Assembly (NCBI GenBank): GCA_014799485.1
Contig: JAAVHY010000045.1
Span: 1 to 64,000, forward strand
Length of the DNA: 64,000 bases
From: Clostridiales bacterium
GTDB taxonomy: Bacteria; Bacillota_A; Clostridia; Oscillospirales; Oscillospiraceae
Reading direction: 5' to 3'
The translations under genes and the position numbers were made by a program. A model generated the notes under the pieces. It was not told the DNA's origin and ran no database searches. It worked only from the letters and a program-made list of their open reading frames with translations. This document shows positions 8,894-16,602 of this stretch, piece after piece. Numbering within the stretch: position 1 is the stretch's first letter; each line of letters opens with the position of its first letter.

Positions 8894-8912
8894 TTCGAAC
8901 ACTCCTCCGTCC

Positions 8913-10163
8913 TCAGCGGTAGATGGGGTATTTGGCCGTGAGCTCCGCCACGCCGGCGCGGATATCGTCCGCCTTGGCCTCGAAATCGGTGGCCGCCAGG
9001 GTGATATACCCCGCCACCTGATCCATGTCCGCCTCCACGAAGCCCCGGCTGGTGACGGCGGGGCTTCCCACCCGCAGGCCGCTGGTCTGGAAGGGGGAGC
9101 GGGGATCGCCGGGCACCTTGTTCTTGTTGGCGGTGATGCGCACCTCATCCAAGCGGCGCTCCAGCTCCTTGCCGGTCAGGTCGCCCATGTCCCGCAGGTC
9201 GATCAGGGACAGGTGGTTGTCCGTGCCGCCGGACACCAGCTTCATCCCCCGCTTCGTCAAACCATCGGCCAAAGCGGCGGAGTTTTTCAAAATCTGCTGC
9301 TGATACGCCTTGAACCCGGGGGTGAGCGCCTCGCCCAAGGCCACAGCCTTGGCGGCGATGACGTGCATCAGCGGGCCGCCCTGGGAGCCGGGGAAAATGG
9401 CGGAGTTCAGCTTCTTGGCCAGGTCCTCGTCGTTGGTGAGGAGCAGGCCGCCCCGGGGTCCCCGGAGGGTCTTGTGGGTGGTGGTGGAGGTGACGTGGGC
9501 ATAGGGCACGGGGGAGGGATGCAGCCCCGCCGCCACCAGGCCCGCGATGTGGGCCATGTCGACCCAGAGATACGCCCCCACCTCGTCGGCGATGGCGCGG
9601 AAACGGGCAAAGTCGATCACCCGGGGATAGGCGGACGCACCGGCGATGATCATCTTGGGCTTGCATTCCTTGGCGATCCGTTCCACCTCGTCGTAGTCGA
9701 TCACGCCGGTCTCCTCGTCCACGCCGTAGGACACCATCTTAAAATACTTCCCGGAGAAGTTCACGGGGCTTCCGTGGGTGAGGTGCCCGCCGTGATCCAG
9801 GTTCATGCCCAGCACAGTGTCCCCGGGCTGGCACAGGGCCATGTAGACGGCGTAATTGGCCTGGGCGCCGGAGTGGGGCTGGACGTTGGCAAATTTCGCG
9901 CCAAACAGCTGGCAGGCCCGGTCGATGGCCAGCTTCTCCGCCACGTCCACGCACTGGCAGCCGCCGTAATACCGCTTGCCGGGGTAGCCCTCGGCGTACT
10001 TGTTGGTGAGTACGCTGCCCATGGCGGCCAGCACCGCCTCGGACACGATGTTCTCCGACGCGATGAGCTCGATGTTGTCGCACTGGCGCTGGTACTCCGC
10101 CTTGATGGCCGCGCCCACCTCTGGGTCGTGTCGGGACACGAAATCCATATACTCCAAAACCAT
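8913..10163 (-). CDS. glyA: Serine hydroxymethyltransferase
   Basis: PLP enzyme that interconverts serine plus tetrahydrofolate with glycine plus 5,10-methylene-tetrahydrofolate, the main one-carbon entry point. The 416-residue product has [11 protein letters not shown], the [14 protein letters not shown] block (from residue 56), [18 protein letters not shown], and the PLP lysine at residue 231 in [13 protein letters not shown]. The ATG at 10163 has AAAGGCGG eight bases upstream; the longer open frame to 10226 runs into the promoter. First gene of a probable six-gene minus-strand operon. Its folate product links it to folD and trmFO elsewhere in the window. Confidence 0.97.
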   Translation of the reverse strand: MVLEYMDFVSRHDPEVGAAIKAEYQRQCDNIELIASENIVSEAVLAAMGSVLTNKYAEGYPGKRYYGGCQCVDVAEKLAIDRACQLFGAKFANVQPHSGAQANYAVYMALCQPGDTVLGMNLDHGGHLTHGSPVNFSGKYFKMVSYGVDEETGVIDYDEVERIAKECKPKMIIAGASAYPRVIDFARFRAIADEVGAYLWVDMAHIAGLVAAGLHPSPVPYAHVTSTTTHKTLRGPRGGLLLTNDEDLAKKLNSAIFPGSQGGPLMHVIAAKAVALGEALTPGFKAYQQQILKNSAALADGLTKRGMKLVSGGTDNHLSLIDLRDMGDLTGKELERRLDEVRITANKNKVPGDPRSPFQTSGLRVGSPAVTSRGFVEADMDQVAGYITLAATDFEAKADDIRAGVAELTAKYPIYR

Positions 10164-10197
10164 TTGCGTTTCCGCCTTTCCAAATTTAGTCCCCATC

Positions 10198-10226
10198 ATT
10201 ATACATTGTTTTTCCCGCAAGCACAA
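10198..10226 (-). promoter_or_regulatory. Promoter of the glyA operon
   Basis: Minus-strand TTGTGC (10221-10226), a 17-base spacer, then TATAAT (10198-10203), 35 bases before the glyA ATG. No glycine or SAM riboswitch fold fits in the short leader. Confidence 0.75.
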
Positions 10227-10297
10227 CTGTTACCAACTGAAAAAACGCCCTCGCTTTTTGACGTATTTTATGTTATCCTGTTCATGAGGTGAAATCT

Positions 10298-10942
10298 ATG
10301 GAGAAAAAACGTGTGCGCGCCATCGTGGACGCCCTGAAGGAACTTTACCCGGATGGGATCTGCTCCCTGCAATACAAAAAGGACTACGAACTGCTGTTTG
10401 CCGTGCGGCTGTCCGCCCAGTGTACCGACGAACGGGTGAACAAGGTCACCCCCGCCCTGTTCGAGCGCTTCCCCACGTTGGAGAGCTTCGCCCAGGCGGA
10501 CATCGACGAGGTGGGCGAGTACATCCATTCCTGCGGCTTTTTCCGGGCCAAAAGCCGCGATATGGTACTGTGCGCCCAGATGCTCCTCAATGAGTACGGC
10601 GGCAAAGTGCCCGGCACCATGGAGGATCTGCTTCGCCTGCCCGGCGTAGGCCGCAAGACGGCCAACCTGATTTTAGGCGATGTACACAACACCCCCGGCG
10701 TAGTGGTGGCGGACACCCACTGCATCCGCATTTCCGGGCGGCTGGGCCTCACCGACGGGACGAAGGACCCCGGTAAGGTGGAGCAGCAGCTCCGGGCCGT
10801 GCTGCCGCCGGAGGAGTCCAACAACTTCTGCCACCGGCTGGTGCTCCATGGGCGGGCGGTATGCACGGCCCGCAAGGCCAAGTGCGGGGAGTGTGTGTGC
10901 GCCCCCTGGTGTAAGTATGCCCAGACCGAATTCAACAAATGA
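10298..10942 (+). CDS. nth: Endonuclease III
   Basis: Base-excision repair DNA glycosylase/AP lyase for oxidised pyrimidines. In 214 residues the helix-hairpin-helix LPGVGRKTAN carries catalytic Lys120. Asp139 in VVVADTHC is the second catalytic residue. The C-terminal cluster loop has Cys189, 196, 199 and 205 in the exact C-x6-C-x2-C-x5-C spacing of the [4Fe-4S] site. The ATG at 10298 is preceded by GAGGTG. It is transcribed divergently from glyA. Confidence 0.97.
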   Translation: MEKKRVRAIVDALKELYPDGICSLQYKKDYELLFAVRLSAQCTDERVNKVTPALFERFPTLESFAQADIDEVGEYIHSCGFFRAKSRDMVLCAQMLLNEYGGKVPGTMEDLLRLPGVGRKTANLILGDVHNTPGVVVADTHCIRISGRLGLTDGTKDPGKVEQQLRAVLPPEESNNFCHRLVLHGRAVCTARKAKCGECVCAPWCKYAQTEFNK

Positions 10943-11008
10943 TAACCCGGACTTCCTTTTTTCTTAAAGATTTTCTGTTATACTTGGAGAAATCAGGAGG
11001 GATTTCTC

Positions 11009-11566
11009 ATGTTATCCATGCTGCTTGACTACGCGCGTTCCTTCATTCAAAATCAGTTTCCCGCCGTACTGATCGGAACGGCGGCGTTCCTGTCCCTGCG
11101 GCTGTTATTGTGCCGCGCGGGGCGGCTGTCCCGGCGGTCCCTACCCCACGAAATCGGTTTGGCCCTGTTCGCGCTGTACCTCGCCGCCGTGCTGTCCCTG
11201 ACACTCCTCCCCTTCCGCCTTCACTTGAGCGGGGGCACATTTTCCTTTGACTCCACCCTGCTGGCCATGATCCGGGGGGAGTACACCGCCGGAAGCTGGG
11301 TGTGGGCCATGATACTGGGCAACGTACTCATGCTGATACCCTTCGGCTTCCTCGCCCCGCTGCTCTGGGAAAAGCTGCGGTGGTGGCGGGTTCTGCCCGC
11401 AGGGCTGGGTTTCATCCTGGCCGTGGAGCTGCTCCAGCCCCTCACCTGGCGGAGTTTTGATGTGGATGACATCCTGCTCAACTTTCTGGGCGTCCTGGCC
11501 GGGGCGATGCTGTCCGCCTTGATTCAGGCGCTGCTTCCCAAACAGACCGCGGCGCTCCGCGCTTAA
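11009..11566 (+). CDS. VanZ-like family membrane protein
   Basis: A 185-residue integral membrane protein with about five hydrophobic segments. It has the VanZ-like core: a charged EIGLALFALYLAAVLSLTL-type helix, LTLLPFRL, then NVLMLIPFGFLAPLLW and a C-terminal DVDDILLNFLGVLAGA. The family includes the teicoplanin-resistance accessory protein VanZ, but most members are unlinked to van clusters and have no known role; nothing here suggests glycopeptide resistance. GGAGG precedes the ATG, and a TATACT about 30 bases upstream may be a -10 element. Confidence 0.88.
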   Translation: MLSMLLDYARSFIQNQFPAVLIGTAAFLSLRLLLCRAGRLSRRSLPHEIGLALFALYLAAVLSLTLLPFRLHLSGGTFSFDSTLLAMIRGEYTAGSWVWAMILGNVLMLIPFGFLAPLLWEKLRWWRVLPAGLGFILAVELLQPLTWRSFDVDDILLNFLGVLAGAMLSALIQALLPKQTAALRA

Positions 11567-11572
11567 AAGAAT

Positions 11573-11604
11573 CCCCGTCCCGGTAACCGGGACGGGGCTC
11601 TCTT
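11573..11604. terminator. Bidirectional terminator between convergent genes
   Basis: GC stem (11573-11582 with 11588-11597) with CTCTCTTT on the plus side and TTCTTTT on the minus side. It can end both the VanZ-like gene and the DUF4179 gene. Confidence 0.8.
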
Positions 11605-11619
11605 TGCTTCATGGGGGTG

Positions 11620-12771
11620 CTACGGCTCCACCGGCATCAGATTGTCCAGCGGAATGGTGACGGTGCCAAAGGCCCAGTCCAGGGTCAGTGTGCCGCCCTG
11701 GAATTCGGCGGGGTCAGTGATTTCGTCCAGGCGGTAGCTCCACCACTGATCCCCCTCGTGGACGTTGCTGGTATACAACTCTACAGGCACAGTCCGCCCA
11801 TCTTTCGTTGTCAGAGTGATCCCTGCCGCATCCTTTGCCAGCTCCGACCACCGCACATAGACGTCCTCCTCCTTCTGATCGATCACCGCGCCATACGCGT
11901 CGATTGCCACTGTCGCCGGGCGATCCCGCTTCAGGGTGATGTTCAGGGTGGCCGGGGACAGGTACAGTTCCTCCACCGTAATGACCGCCCCGTCCAGCTC
12001 CCCGGCGGCATGGTCGGGATTCAGCGTCCACCGGGTATCCGCCTGGGGCAGCGGCACCACACAGGACCAGTCGCCGGAATAGACCTCTTCAAGCCCGCCG
12101 CGCTTGAACCTGTACAGGTGCGGGCTGGGCAGGCGCAGGCTGACCGCCTCCCGCATATACGCGCTGTCCGGCTCGAACTCCATCCGGCACACCAGGGTCA
12201 GGTGGTTGTCCTTCAAATCGTCATCGTCAATGACGCTCCACCCTCCGCTCAACTGCGGACCACCTTCGAGCTGATTTCCGTCCTTGTCCAGCAGTCTCGC
12301 TCCATCATCATAGACGGGGAGATAACTGCTGAGCGCACAATAGAGCTGGTCCTCCTCGGTATAGTCCAGCACCTTCCCTTCCTGGGCGGTAAAGTCGGCC
12401 ATCACAATGATGGAACGGCTTTCCCGCAAAACCTGGGTGATGTGGAGGGTGATCCCGTTATCCTCCACCCTGATGTCCAGGGACGCCGCCCCGGGAGCCA
12501 GCAGCTCCGCCGCCCGTTCATTCCCCGGCTTCATGCCCAGATACTCCAGCAGCTTCTGGCTGATCTCCGGCATCGTGATCGTAGCTGTGGCCGCCGCGGC
12601 CGCCGTCACCAGCAGGGCAGCCGCCGCCACGCCTATCACAACTCGTTTCCAATTTTTCATGGTTTTCTTCCCCCTTGTGCCTTCACAGAGGAGTTGGTCC
12701 AGCAGTTCCCGTTCCCGAGCGGGCTCGGGTGTGAGTTCGTCAAACATCTCGTTCAGTTCATGCCTGTCCAT
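11620..12771 (-). CDS. DUF4179-type membrane protein, candidate anti-sigma factor
   Basis: A 383-residue single-pass membrane protein. Residues 1-40 form a short cytoplasmic part (a LNEMFDELTP stretch typical of anti-sigma N-termini). A hydrophobic Ala-rich helix lies at about 43-62. A long extracytoplasmic region resembles the DUF4179 domain in its first half (EDNGITLHITQVLRESRSIIVMAD-like beta strands). Its start codon lies inside the sigma-factor gene (14-base overlap) behind GGAGGAAGG, so the two are co-translated. By analogy with ECF/anti-sigma pairs it probably holds the sigma factor inactive; this is inference from gene order. Confidence 0.82.
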   Translation of the reverse strand: MDRHELNEMFDELTPEPARERELLDQLLCEGTRGKKTMKNWKRVVIGVAAAALLVTAAAAATATITMPEISQKLLEYLGMKPGNERAAELLAPGAASLDIRVEDNGITLHITQVLRESRSIIVMADFTAQEGKVLDYTEEDQLYCALSSYLPVYDDGARLLDKDGNQLEGGPQLSGGWSVIDDDDLKDNHLTLVCRMEFEPDSAYMREAVSLRLPSPHLYRFKRGGLEEVYSGDWSCVVPLPQADTRWTLNPDHAAGELDGAVITVEELYLSPATLNITLKRDRPATVAIDAYGAVIDQKEEDVYVRWSELAKDAAGITLTTKDGRTVPVELYTSNVHEGDQWWSYRLDEITDPAEFQGGTLTLDWAFGTVTIPLDNLMPVEP

Positions 12772-13255
12772 AACCTTCCTCCTCCAGCTTCAATTTCAGT
12801 TTCCTCCTGGCCTGGGCCAGCCGGGAGCGCACGGTGGAGGGATTCTCCCCCAGCATATCCGCGATCTCCCCGGTGGTGTAGCCCTGGTAGTAATGAAGGT
12901 AGAGCACCAGCCGGTGGGGTTTTGGCAGCGCCGCCACCCGCTCCCACACCGCTTGGTGTTCGGGCTGTTCCCAGGTAAGCGCGTCCAGCGCCTCACTGTC
13001 CGCCCACCGGGTGCGCCACCAGTGCTTGAGCTGGTTGCGGCACTCGTTCCGGGCGGTGACGATGAGCCAAGCCTTCTCATGCTCCGGATCACGGAAGGGC
13101 TTGGGGTACTCCATCACCTTTCGGAAAACCGTCTGGGCGGCGTCCTCCGCATCGGGTACATTTTTCATCAGCACCAGGCAGATCTGGTAGACCATGCCAA
13201 AGTGCCGCCGGTAAAGGCTGGCCAGCTCCTCGTTGGAACGGATCCCACGCTGCAT
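12758..13255 (-). CDS. ECF-type RNA polymerase sigma factor
   Basis: A 165-residue sigma-70 family protein with only regions 2 and 4, the extracytoplasmic-function layout. Region 2 is seen as YRRHFGMVYQIC, DAEDAAQTVFRKV and AWLIVTARNECRN. Region 4 is LPKPHRLVLYLHYYQGYTTGEIADMLGENPSTVRSRLAQARRKL with a clear helix-turn-helix. The ATG at 13255 has AAAGGAGGTG in front; an upstream in-frame extension of 33 residues is not supported. It is overlapped by the membrane protein that probably controls it. Target genes cannot be told from this window. Confidence 0.93.
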   Translation of the reverse strand: MQRGIRSNEELASLYRRHFGMVYQICLVLMKNVPDAEDAAQTVFRKVMEYPKPFRDPEHEKAWLIVTARNECRNQLKHWWRTRWADSEALDALTWEQPEHQAVWERVAALPKPHRLVLYLHYYQGYTTGEIADMLGENPSTVRSRLAQARRKLKLKLEEEGYGQA

Positions 13256-13335
13256 CAGGACACCTCCTTTGGGCTTTCTGTCTAATACACAATCGACAGG
13301 CCAAAATTGTTGACACACCGGAAGGATTTTTACAA

Positions 13336-13367
13336 AACGAAAGGCGGGCGGCATCAGCCGCCCGCCT
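13336..13367 (-). terminator. Terminator of the M16-lgt-folD operon
   Basis: An 11-bp perfect GC stem (13342-13352 with 13357-13367, loop of 4) is followed on the minus strand by TTCGTTTTG. It sits 17 bases beyond the folD stop. Confidence 0.85.
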
Positions 13368-13384
13368 CACGATACAAAACAGTT

Positions 13385-14230
13385 TTACGACCCCTGGTGC
13401 AGCTTCGCCGCCGTCAGGGTGTTTTTCATCAGCATGGCCCGGGTCATGGGCCCTACCCCACCGGGAACCGGTGTAATGTAAGAAGCCTTGACTGCCGCTT
13501 CCTCAAAGCACACGTCGCCGCACAGCTTGCCCGCGTCATTGCGGTTCATGGCCACATCGATGACCACCGCGCCCTCCTTCACCATGTCGGCGGTGACCAG
13601 CCCCGTCTTGCCCACGGCGGACACCAAAATGTCGGCGGACGCGGCCAGCGCTTTCATATCCGGCGTCTTGGAGTGGCACATCACCACCGTGCCGTTGGCG
13701 TGGAGCAGCAGCAGGGCCATGGGCTTGCCCACGATGTTGGAGCGGCCCAGCACCACGCACCGCTTCCCCGCCGGGTCAATGCCATACTCCCGCAGCATTT
13801 CCATCACGCCGCCGGGGGTACAGGGCTGGAACACCGGCGTACCAATGGTGAGCTGGCCCACGTTGTACGGATGGAAACAGTCCACGTCTTTGGCCGGGTC
13901 AATGGCCAACAGCACTGCTTTTTCATCCAATCCCTTTGGAAGCGGAAGCTGCACCAGGATGCCGTCAATGTCATCCCTCCCGTTCAGCTCATCCACCAGG
14001 GCCAGCAGCTGCTCCTGGGTGGTCTCGGCGGGCAGCGCGTACTCCTCGCTGTAAAAGCCGCACTCCTCGCAGTCACGTCGTTTGCTGGTCACATATACCC
14101 GGGACGCGGGGTCGTCCCCTACCAGGATCACCGCAAGACCGGGCTTCCGGGGCAGGGCCTTCGCCTCCTCCAGCACGTTCTTCTTCAGCTTGGCCGCCAG
14201 GGCCTTTCCGTCAATCAGCGTCGCCGCCAT
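13385..14230 (-). CDS. folD: Bifunctional methylene-THF dehydrogenase / methenyl-THF cyclohydrolase
   Basis: Converts 5,10-methylene-THF to 10-formyl-THF in two steps using NADP. The 281-residue product has the catalytic YVTSKRRDCEECG block (the Lys of the family's YxxxK motif), the substrate site DGILVQLPLPKG, PCTPGG, and the NADP-binding GRSNIVGKP loop. It ends with ITPVPGGVGPMTRAML. The ATG at 14230 follows GGAGAGG inside the lgt 3' end; the two genes overlap by 20 bases. Last gene of the minus-strand run starting at 17883. Confidence 0.97.
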   Translation of the reverse strand: MAATLIDGKALAAKLKKNVLEEAKALPRKPGLAVILVGDDPASRVYVTSKRRDCEECGFYSEEYALPAETTQEQLLALVDELNGRDDIDGILVQLPLPKGLDEKAVLLAIDPAKDVDCFHPYNVGQLTIGTPVFQPCTPGGVMEMLREYGIDPAGKRCVVLGRSNIVGKPMALLLLHANGTVVMCHSKTPDMKALAASADILVSAVGKTGLVTADMVKEGAVVIDVAMNRNDAGKLCGDVCFEEAAVKASYITPVPGGVGPMTRAMLMKNTLTAAKLHQGS

Positions 14231-15305
14231 CTTGCCTCTCCTCCTTCTCCTCTTCCTCAAGCGCGGCAGATTCCGCAGATGCCGCGACAGGGACTGACTT
14301 TTCCGGCTCCGGCGCAGCGTCCTCTGTCCCAGGGGCTGCCTCCTCCGATTCGGGCGGGATCTCCGCCGCCGGGACCGATCCTTCCACGGACTGGGAAATC
14401 CCCTCCTTTTGCGCCTTCACAAAGGGCGGCGAGGCGGGCCCGGCGGTCCTGCTCCGAAGCGCATACAGCGCGATCCCCGCCAACGCCGACACGATCCCCA
14501 GCATCTGGGACGAGCGGATGGGGGTGCCGAAGAAATACAGGCTGTCGGTGCGCAGCCCCTCGATGGCCGCCCGGCCCAAACCATACCAGATCACGTAGCT
14601 GAGGAACATCTGGCCGTTGAACTTCCTGCCCCGCTTCATCAGCAGCACCAGCAGGATAAAGCCCAGCAGGTTCCACAGGGATTCGTAAATGAAGGTTGGA
14701 TGGACGCCCAGCGTCCCATTCAGGACGCTCTGGTAGGCGGCCTCCGACTCCAGCAGCCCATCCCGCCACAGCTCGTTGGCGATGGACACCGAACACATCC
14801 GCCAGGGCAGCGTGGTAAGCCCGCCATACGCCTCCACGTTGACAAAATTTCCCCAACGGCCCACCATCTGCCCAATGAGCAGACCGTAGACCGTGATGTC
14901 CATACCACTCCAGAAGTCCACCTTGCGCACCTTGCAGAAAATGAGGGCGGAGATCACCGTACCGATCACACCGCCATAGATCGCCAGCCCGCCGTCCCAA
15001 AAGGCAACCATATTGTACAGGCTGAAGGCGCCGTCCGCCGTGTAGCACACGATGGGGTTGAAAATCACATAATAGGCCCGGGCCCCCACGATGGCGGACG
15101 GGACCACTACGAAGATGGCGTCTGTGATGACGTCCGGGTCCATGGAAAACCTGGGCGCCCGCCACAAGCCATAAGCCACCGCCACCAGGAAGCCCATCGC
15201 GATGATGACGCCGTACCAGTAGATGTTATGGCCGAACACGGTGAACGCCACCCGGTTCAGCTCAAACTCCAGCCCCAGGCCGGGGAAAAAAACAGTGTTT
15301 GTCAT
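14211..15305 (-). CDS. lgt: Prolipoprotein diacylglyceryl transferase with long acidic tail
   Basis: Membrane enzyme that moves diacylglycerol from phosphatidylglycerol to the lipobox cysteine of prolipoproteins. Several hydrophobic segments span residues 20-285, with the Lgt signature GRWGNFVNVEAYGG at about 149-162 and HPTFIYESLWN further on. The core ends near residue 284. The remaining 80 residues are rich in Glu, Ala, Pro and Ser with no hydrophobic segment, making the protein clearly longer than the 260-290 residues usual for the family. At least one substrate, the BMP lipoprotein at 30335, is in this window. Confidence 0.96.
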   Translation of the reverse strand: MTNTVFFPGLGLEFELNRVAFTVFGHNIYWYGVIIAMGFLVAVAYGLWRAPRFSMDPDVITDAIFVVVPSAIVGARAYYVIFNPIVCYTADGAFSLYNMVAFWDGGLAIYGGVIGTVISALIFCKVRKVDFWSGMDITVYGLLIGQMVGRWGNFVNVEAYGGLTTLPWRMCSVSIANELWRDGLLESEAAYQSVLNGTLGVHPTFIYESLWNLLGFILLVLLMKRGRKFNGQMFLSYVIWYGLGRAAIEGLRTDSLYFFGTPIRSSQMLGIVSALAGIALYALRSRTAGPASPPFVKAQKEGISQSVEGSVPAAEIPPESEEAAPGTEDAAPEPEKSVPVAASAESAALEEEEKEERQDGGDAD

Positions 15306-15326
15306 GGCTATCCCTCTTTATGTCTG

Positions 15327-16598
15327 TTATTCTTCCGGGACGATGACCGACAGGGCCGTCCGTTCTTCGGTGAACCACTCCCGCAGCAGTTCCTCGCCGT
15401 GGCCGCGCTCGATGCTCTGAAAAACCTGGGGGAAGCTGAGATAATCTTCCCCTGTGAAGTGGGCCTCGGCCAGCTCGATGCAGGTGTCCTCCATGGAGTT
15501 GAGCTGGCGCACCATGGCGCCGTACGCGGCCTTTTTCAGCCGGTCCCACAGCGCTTGGTCAATGCCCGATCCGGCCAGCCGCGCGGCCTCCTCCAGCACC
15601 TCGGCCCTCACCCGCTCCGGCTCCCGGCTCTCCCCTTCCGCAACGATCATGGCGCAGCCCGGGCGGGCGTCATAATAACTGCCGAAGGAGCCGTTAATCA
15701 GGCCCTGCTCATACAGCCGGTTATACAGCGGCGCGGAGGGGCTGAACAGCACGTCGCACACAAGCTCCGCCACCAGCCGCTGGCGCAGGCCCTGCCCTTT
15801 TTCCGCCGCCGTGCCTTTGAAACCCAGGCCAAACATCGGAATGGATACCGGCATCCTCCGGCGGGTATCCCGCTCCCCCACCTGTATCGGTTCCGGCTGG
15901 CCGTGATCCGTCTCCGCCGCCGAGGTGGGCGTATCGGACAGCACCTCCCGTGCGATATCCGCCACCCGCTGGGGGTCGATATTCCCCGCCGCGCACAGTA
16001 CCATGTTCCCCGGCCGGTAAAAGGCCCGGTGGCACTGGTAAAGGGTGTCCGCCGTGATGCGGGCGATGGATCCCACCGTCCCCACCGTCGAGATACGGGC
16101 GGGATGATGGACATACATCGCCTTTTTCAGCCGCTCGTACACCTCACTGGCGGGGTCGTCCTCGTACATCCGGATCTCCTGCGCGATGATCCCCTGCTCC
16201 TTGTCCACGCTCTCCTGGGTGAACCAGGGCTCCGACACAAAGGACAGCAGCGTGCGCAGGTTTTCCTCAAAGCCCCGCGCGCTGTCAAAGTAATAGCCTG
16301 TCATACTCCCGGTGGTAAAGGCGTTGGGGTCGGCGCCGTTGGCCGCCATGATCTGGAGGGCGTTGCCATCCTTGGTGTCAAAGGTCTTGTGCTCCAGAAA
16401 GTGGGCCACCCCCGCCGGGGTGTCCAGCCATTCGCCGTCCTCCCCGCGGAAGCGCACGTCCATCCCGCCGTAGCGGGTGGCAAAAAAGACAAACTGCTTG
16501 CCGTATTCCGGCCGCACGTCCACATAAATGTTCAGCCCGTTGGGCAGGACACAGTGATAAACCGTCTGCCCCAGGGCGGTGTATTCCAGCTTGTCCAT
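15327..16598 (-). CDS. M16 family zinc peptidase, catalytic member (YmfH-like)
   Basis: Pitrilysin-type metallopeptidase. The inverted zinc motif HFLEH is at residues 66-70. The downstream acidic ligand region is EQGIIAQEIRMYEDDP, and a second M16 domain without zinc residues follows, giving the usual 423-residue two-domain clamshell. It resembles Bacillus YmfH and lies 4 bases after an inactive partner, the YmfF-YmfH layout. No signal peptide is seen, so it acts in the cytoplasm. The substrate is unknown; peptide maturation has been proposed for relatives. Confidence 0.9.
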   Translation of the reverse strand: MDKLEYTALGQTVYHCVLPNGLNIYVDVRPEYGKQFVFFATRYGGMDVRFRGEDGEWLDTPAGVAHFLEHKTFDTKDGNALQIMAANGADPNAFTTGSMTGYYFDSARGFEENLRTLLSFVSEPWFTQESVDKEQGIIAQEIRMYEDDPASEVYERLKKAMYVHHPARISTVGTVGSIARITADTLYQCHRAFYRPGNMVLCAAGNIDPQRVADIAREVLSDTPTSAAETDHGQPEPIQVGERDTRRRMPVSIPMFGLGFKGTAAEKGQGLRQRLVAELVCDVLFSPSAPLYNRLYEQGLINGSFGSYYDARPGCAMIVAEGESREPERVRAEVLEEAARLAGSGIDQALWDRLKKAAYGAMVRQLNSMEDTCIELAEAHFTGEDYLSFPQVFQSIERGHGEELLREWFTEERTALSVIVPEE

Positions 16599-16602
16599 CG
16601 GT

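Noticed and set aside
8166..10292. 708-codon plus-strand open frame
   Set aside because: It is antisense to glyA and the DUF7916-like gene; composition is that of a shadow frame.
10164..10297. Glycine or SAM riboswitch before glyA
   Set aside because: The leader from the predicted start is only about 27 bases, too short for either fold.
11009..11566. Glycopeptide resistance through VanZ
   Set aside because: No vanH, vanA/B, vanX or sensor genes are near; the VanZ-like family is mostly unrelated to resistance.
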